A stretch of 64,000 nt of DNA from assembly GCF_036226665.1 (NCBI RefSeq), contig NZ_CP109007.1, positions 7,688,001 through 7,752,000 on the forward strand, read 5' to 3'. Position numbers and translations under genes: made by a program. Numbering within the stretch: the first letter of the stretch is position 1; each line of letters opens with the position of its first letter. The notes under the pieces are model-generated. The model was not told the origin of the DNA and made no database searches. It saw nothing but the letters and a program-made list of their open reading frames with translations. This document shows, in pieces, positions 61,550 to 64,000 of this stretch. Source of the DNA: Streptomyces sp. NBC_00691 (GTDB lineage: Bacteria > Actinomycetota > Actinomycetes > Streptomycetales > Streptomycetaceae).

Positions 61550-63703
61550 GTGGAGATGCGGGACTCGGTGACATACGGATGGGCACCACGGTGTGAACAC
61601 GAGCGGCTCCTGCGAGCCCTTCGGGAATCCGACCTCTGGCACTCGGCCATGCTGGAGGAGGAGGCCCGCGCGGGCTGGCTCGCCCTGCTGAACGACCCGG
61701 ACCTCGACGGCGACGCCTTCACCGAGGCGTTCGAGGAGGTGCACGACGACTTCACCGGCGCCATCGAGATCTGGTACGCCTTCCGGCGGCGGGACCAGGA
61801 GGGCCTGCGGGGCGTGCCCGAGGGCGAGGTGCCGGAGGAGTGGAACGTCGGGTCCGACGGGTGGGGCGAGGAGGCGTCCGACGCCGCTCCCGAGGCGGAC
61901 GCTGCCGACTGGCCGGACGGTGCCGACCGGCCGGACCTCGTGGAGCGCTTCCTCAACGTCGTGGTCGTGTGGCCTCTCTCCCGCGGGGTCGTTCCCCCCG
62001 ACCGATTCCTCGCCTCAGGCAGGACGTACGAACTCCGTTTGGACATCGGCGGCCTGGAGCCCCAGAGCCTCCTCGCGGCGCAGGCCCAGCCCTTCCCCGA
62101 AAGCGGCCTCGACCACACGGACGACGACGGCAGCGGTGACTGGCTCCAGGTCACCGTCGTCAGCGACGACCTGATCCTTCGCGACGCGCGGCACTGGCTC
62201 TTCCTGCCCCGCGAGGGGAGTGCGTGGGTCTGCCACTGCCCGCCGGGAGGCCGGCACACCTGCGAGCCGGGACATCGTGGCCGGCACCTTCACATTCCGT
62301 TCGTCGCTCCGGAGGAGCCGGGCCCGGCTCGACTGCGCCTGTTCGTGTCGTACCGCGGCAACCAGGTGCAGTCGGTCACCCTGACCGCGTCCATCGCCGC
62401 CGACGAGGGACGAGGAGGAGCGACCACAGCGGTGGTCGACTACACGCTGACCTCGGGATTCACCGCGTTGAGCGAGCTGCCCCGACGCTCCGCGGCGGTT
62501 CGTGTGGGGCGCCAGGGCAGCGCCATGACCATCGACGTCACCGCCGCCGAAGGGCCGCTCGCCACGTTCTGGCTCAGCGAGCACCAGGTCGTCACCGCGC
62601 TGGAACGAGCACGGGCGGCACTCTTCGCCTGCCACGCCGAGTCACGCGTCGAGGGCGGAGAAGAGCGGCTGGTGAACCTCCTCGACGAGAACCACGGCAA
62701 GGCCATCCCCGAACTGCTCGGGGACACGACACGGCTCGCGCGGCTCGGCTGGACGCTCTACCAGACGGTCGCGCGCAGCCGCCCGGAACGAACCGCCCTG
62801 CGTCACGTGCTGCGAGAGCCCGCCGAGATCCAGGTGTGCCGGACCGAGCTGAACGACCTCGTCTTCCCCTGGGCCCTCCTGTACGACATCCCGGTGGAGA
62901 GCGACGCCACGCTGGAACCGTGCGCCGCGGGGTGGGAGCGGGTACGAAGGGACCCCACGGCCCGCTCCTGCCCGGAGGGCCCCGAGCACCCGCTCAACGT
63001 GCTCTGCCCGTACGGGTTCTGGGGCTTTCGGCACATCATCGAGCAGCCTCCGTCCGTACGGAGGGGACGCCGGATCCGTCTGCGGGCGGGCCGGGAAGGA
63101 GCCGCCCCCTCCCTCACCGTGGCACGGAGCCGCGCACTCGCCGACGATGTGGCGAGCCGTCATGTGACCGCCCTGCGGGCGAGCTTCACGGACCTGCGCG
63201 TCTATGACCGGAAGCAGGCGCTCAGGGAGGCCCTGACGTACGCCCCCGGCGACTGTCTCTACTTCTACGGCCATGGACGGCGTCCGCAGGCGGGGGAGGT
63301 GTCGACACCCACCGTCCTGGAGATCGGCGGCACGGACCGGATCCTGCCCGAGGACCTGAACGCCTGGGGCGAGGACCCGGGGTGGGAGAGCTGGGAGGAG
63401 GTCGCCCCGTTGGTCTTTCTCAACGGCTGCCACACGGCCGACCACGACGCCCGGTCCTGGCTGCCGTTCGTCACGGCCTTCGCCGGACTGCAGGCATCCG
63501 GAGTGATCGGCACGGAGATCACCGTCGAGCAGGGGCTGGCGGGCCGGTTCGCCGAGCGGTTCTGGGAGCTGCTCCTCGCCGGCAGCGACGTGGGACGCGC
63601 CCTGCACCAGGTCCGGATGGAGCTTCTGGGGCAGGGCAACGTCCTCGGGCTGGCCTACACGGCCTACTGTTCGGCCGCCCTGCGGCTGAGTTCCGCCTCC
63701 TGA
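61550..63703 (+). CDS. Second CHAT-domain protease, divergent, different architecture
   Basis: About 717 residues from a GTG at 61550 (GAGGGG nine bases upstream; an ATG six bases later is also possible). The first 110 residues are acidic and helical (RLLRALRESDLWHSAMLEEEARAGWLALL...) and could be a protein-interaction, effector-associated-type domain. Residues about 130-310 are beta-rich with a Cys/His cluster (WVCHCPPGGRHTCEPGHRGRH) that could bind zinc. The C-terminal CHAT domain has His575 in CLYFYGHGRRP and Cys627 in LVFLNGCHTADHD, then FAERFWELLLAGSDVGRALHQVR. Both catalytic residues are present. Confidence 0.92.
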   Translation: MEMRDSVTYGWAPRCEHERLLRALRESDLWHSAMLEEEARAGWLALLNDPDLDGDAFTEAFEEVHDDFTGAIEIWYAFRRRDQEGLRGVPEGEVPEEWNVGSDGWGEEASDAAPEADAADWPDGADRPDLVERFLNVVVVWPLSRGVVPPDRFLASGRTYELRLDIGGLEPQSLLAAQAQPFPESGLDHTDDDGSGDWLQVTVVSDDLILRDARHWLFLPREGSAWVCHCPPGGRHTCEPGHRGRHLHIPFVAPEEPGPARLRLFVSYRGNQVQSVTLTASIAADEGRGGATTAVVDYTLTSGFTALSELPRRSAAVRVGRQGSAMTIDVTAAEGPLATFWLSEHQVVTALERARAALFACHAESRVEGGEERLVNLLDENHGKAIPELLGDTTRLARLGWTLYQTVARSRPERTALRHVLREPAEIQVCRTELNDLVFPWALLYDIPVESDATLEPCAAGWERVRRDPTARSCPEGPEHPLNVLCPYGFWGFRHIIEQPPSVRRGRRIRLRAGREGAAPSLTVARSRALADDVASRHVTALRASFTDLRVYDRKQALREALTYAPGDCLYFYGHGRRPQAGEVSTPTVLEIGGTDRILPEDLNAWGEDPGWESWEEVAPLVFLNGCHTADHDARSWLPFVTAFAGLQASGVIGTEITVEQGLAGRFAERFWELLLAGSDVGRALHQVRMELLGQGNVLGLAYTAYCSAALRLSSAS

Positions 63704-63730
63704 CGGACCGCCCGCCGGTGCGACGGGGCG

Positions 63731-64000
63731 TCAGATGTCGCCCATCCAGGTCGAACTGCGCGGCCCCGCCTCGACCGGCTCGGTCGTCCCGGCGGGCGCC
63801 GCCTCCACCACCGGCGTCGCCTGCCCGGGGATCCGCGCCGCCTCGCGCTTGGCCTGGGCCTTCCGCTCCCATCGGTCGACCAGGAGTCCGACGACGAAGT
63901 ACGCGAAGAAGCCGGCGAACAACCCGATGCCGTAGCAGGCGAAGAGGTCCGGCTCCGCGAACTGCGTGTTGATGACCGCGCCGCCGCCCAGCGCCGCGAT
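63731..64000 (-). CDS. Partial membrane protein, N-terminus beyond window
   Basis: Ninety codons at the 3' end of a minus-strand gene run to the window edge without a stop. A hydrophobic stretch (YGIGLFAGFFAYFVVGLLVDRW) is followed by a basic helix (ERKAQAKREAARIPG) and an Ala/Pro/Thr-rich tail ending STWMGDI. Too little is visible to assign a family. It converges on the second CHAT gene with a 27-bp gap. Confidence 0.75.
   Translation of the reverse strand: MAALGGGAVINTQFAEPDLFACYGIGLFAGFFAYFVVGLLVDRWERKAQAKREAARIPGQATPVVEAAPAGTTEPVEAGPRSSTWMGDI

Overview
This is a high-GC, codon-biased actinobacterial chromosome segment and almost certainly from Streptomyces. The strongest evidence is a complete type II polyketide spore-pigment (whiE-type) gene set. 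A class F sortase with a secreted partner, many secreted or membrane proteins, an NRPS cluster and Streptomyces-style GC-rich hairpins support this. I see no tRNA, rRNA, CRISPR array or intact transposase.

Left part (1-17.4 kb, all minus strand): a four-gene NRPS assembly line. In transcription order it is C-A-T (Gly-like code), C-A-T-TE-MFS (Asp/Asn-like code, cysteine-nucleophile thioesterase, transporter fused to the C-terminus), C-A-T (code with two acidic residues) and A-T-C (CoA-ligase-like starter module). A DUF4246 gene with an HxE motif follows and runs off the left edge. Two candidate promoters lie about 0.28 and 0.38 kb upstream of the first NRPS gene.

Middle part (17.4-38 kb): housekeeping and transport genes. 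They are a DUF3040/Abhydrolase_9 pair, a SulP anion transporter preceded by a 61-residue relict that looks like a carbonic anhydrase N-terminus, a four-gene monosaccharide ABC operon (U32-like protein, ChvE-like binding protein, MmsA-like ATPase, MmsB-like permease), an MscS channel, a DUF6458 protein, a secreted GH5 cellulase, a Pro-rich membrane protein, a TTC38-type TPR protein, a DHA2 exporter and a secreted beta-helix protein. A 179-bp palindromic, MITE-like repeat lies at 34.4 kb, with end-fragments at 17.7 and 32.75 kb.

37.5-46 kb: the whiE-like cluster. Seven genes (ORFI to ORFVII order) are on the minus strand, the FAD hydroxylase (ORFVIII) is divergent, and an O-methyltransferase converges on its end. 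Next come a secreted protein/class F sortase pair and a second DHA2 exporter.

49.4-63.7 kb: the least ordinary part. A CHAT-domain (caspase-like) protease gene is followed by a gene for a 3138-residue protein with no family I recognise. A second, differently built CHAT-domain gene is divergent from a 67-bp gap. This arrangement suggests a two-protease conflict, defence or regulated-proteolysis system and is the best candidate here for an undescribed system. A partial membrane-protein gene runs off the right edge.
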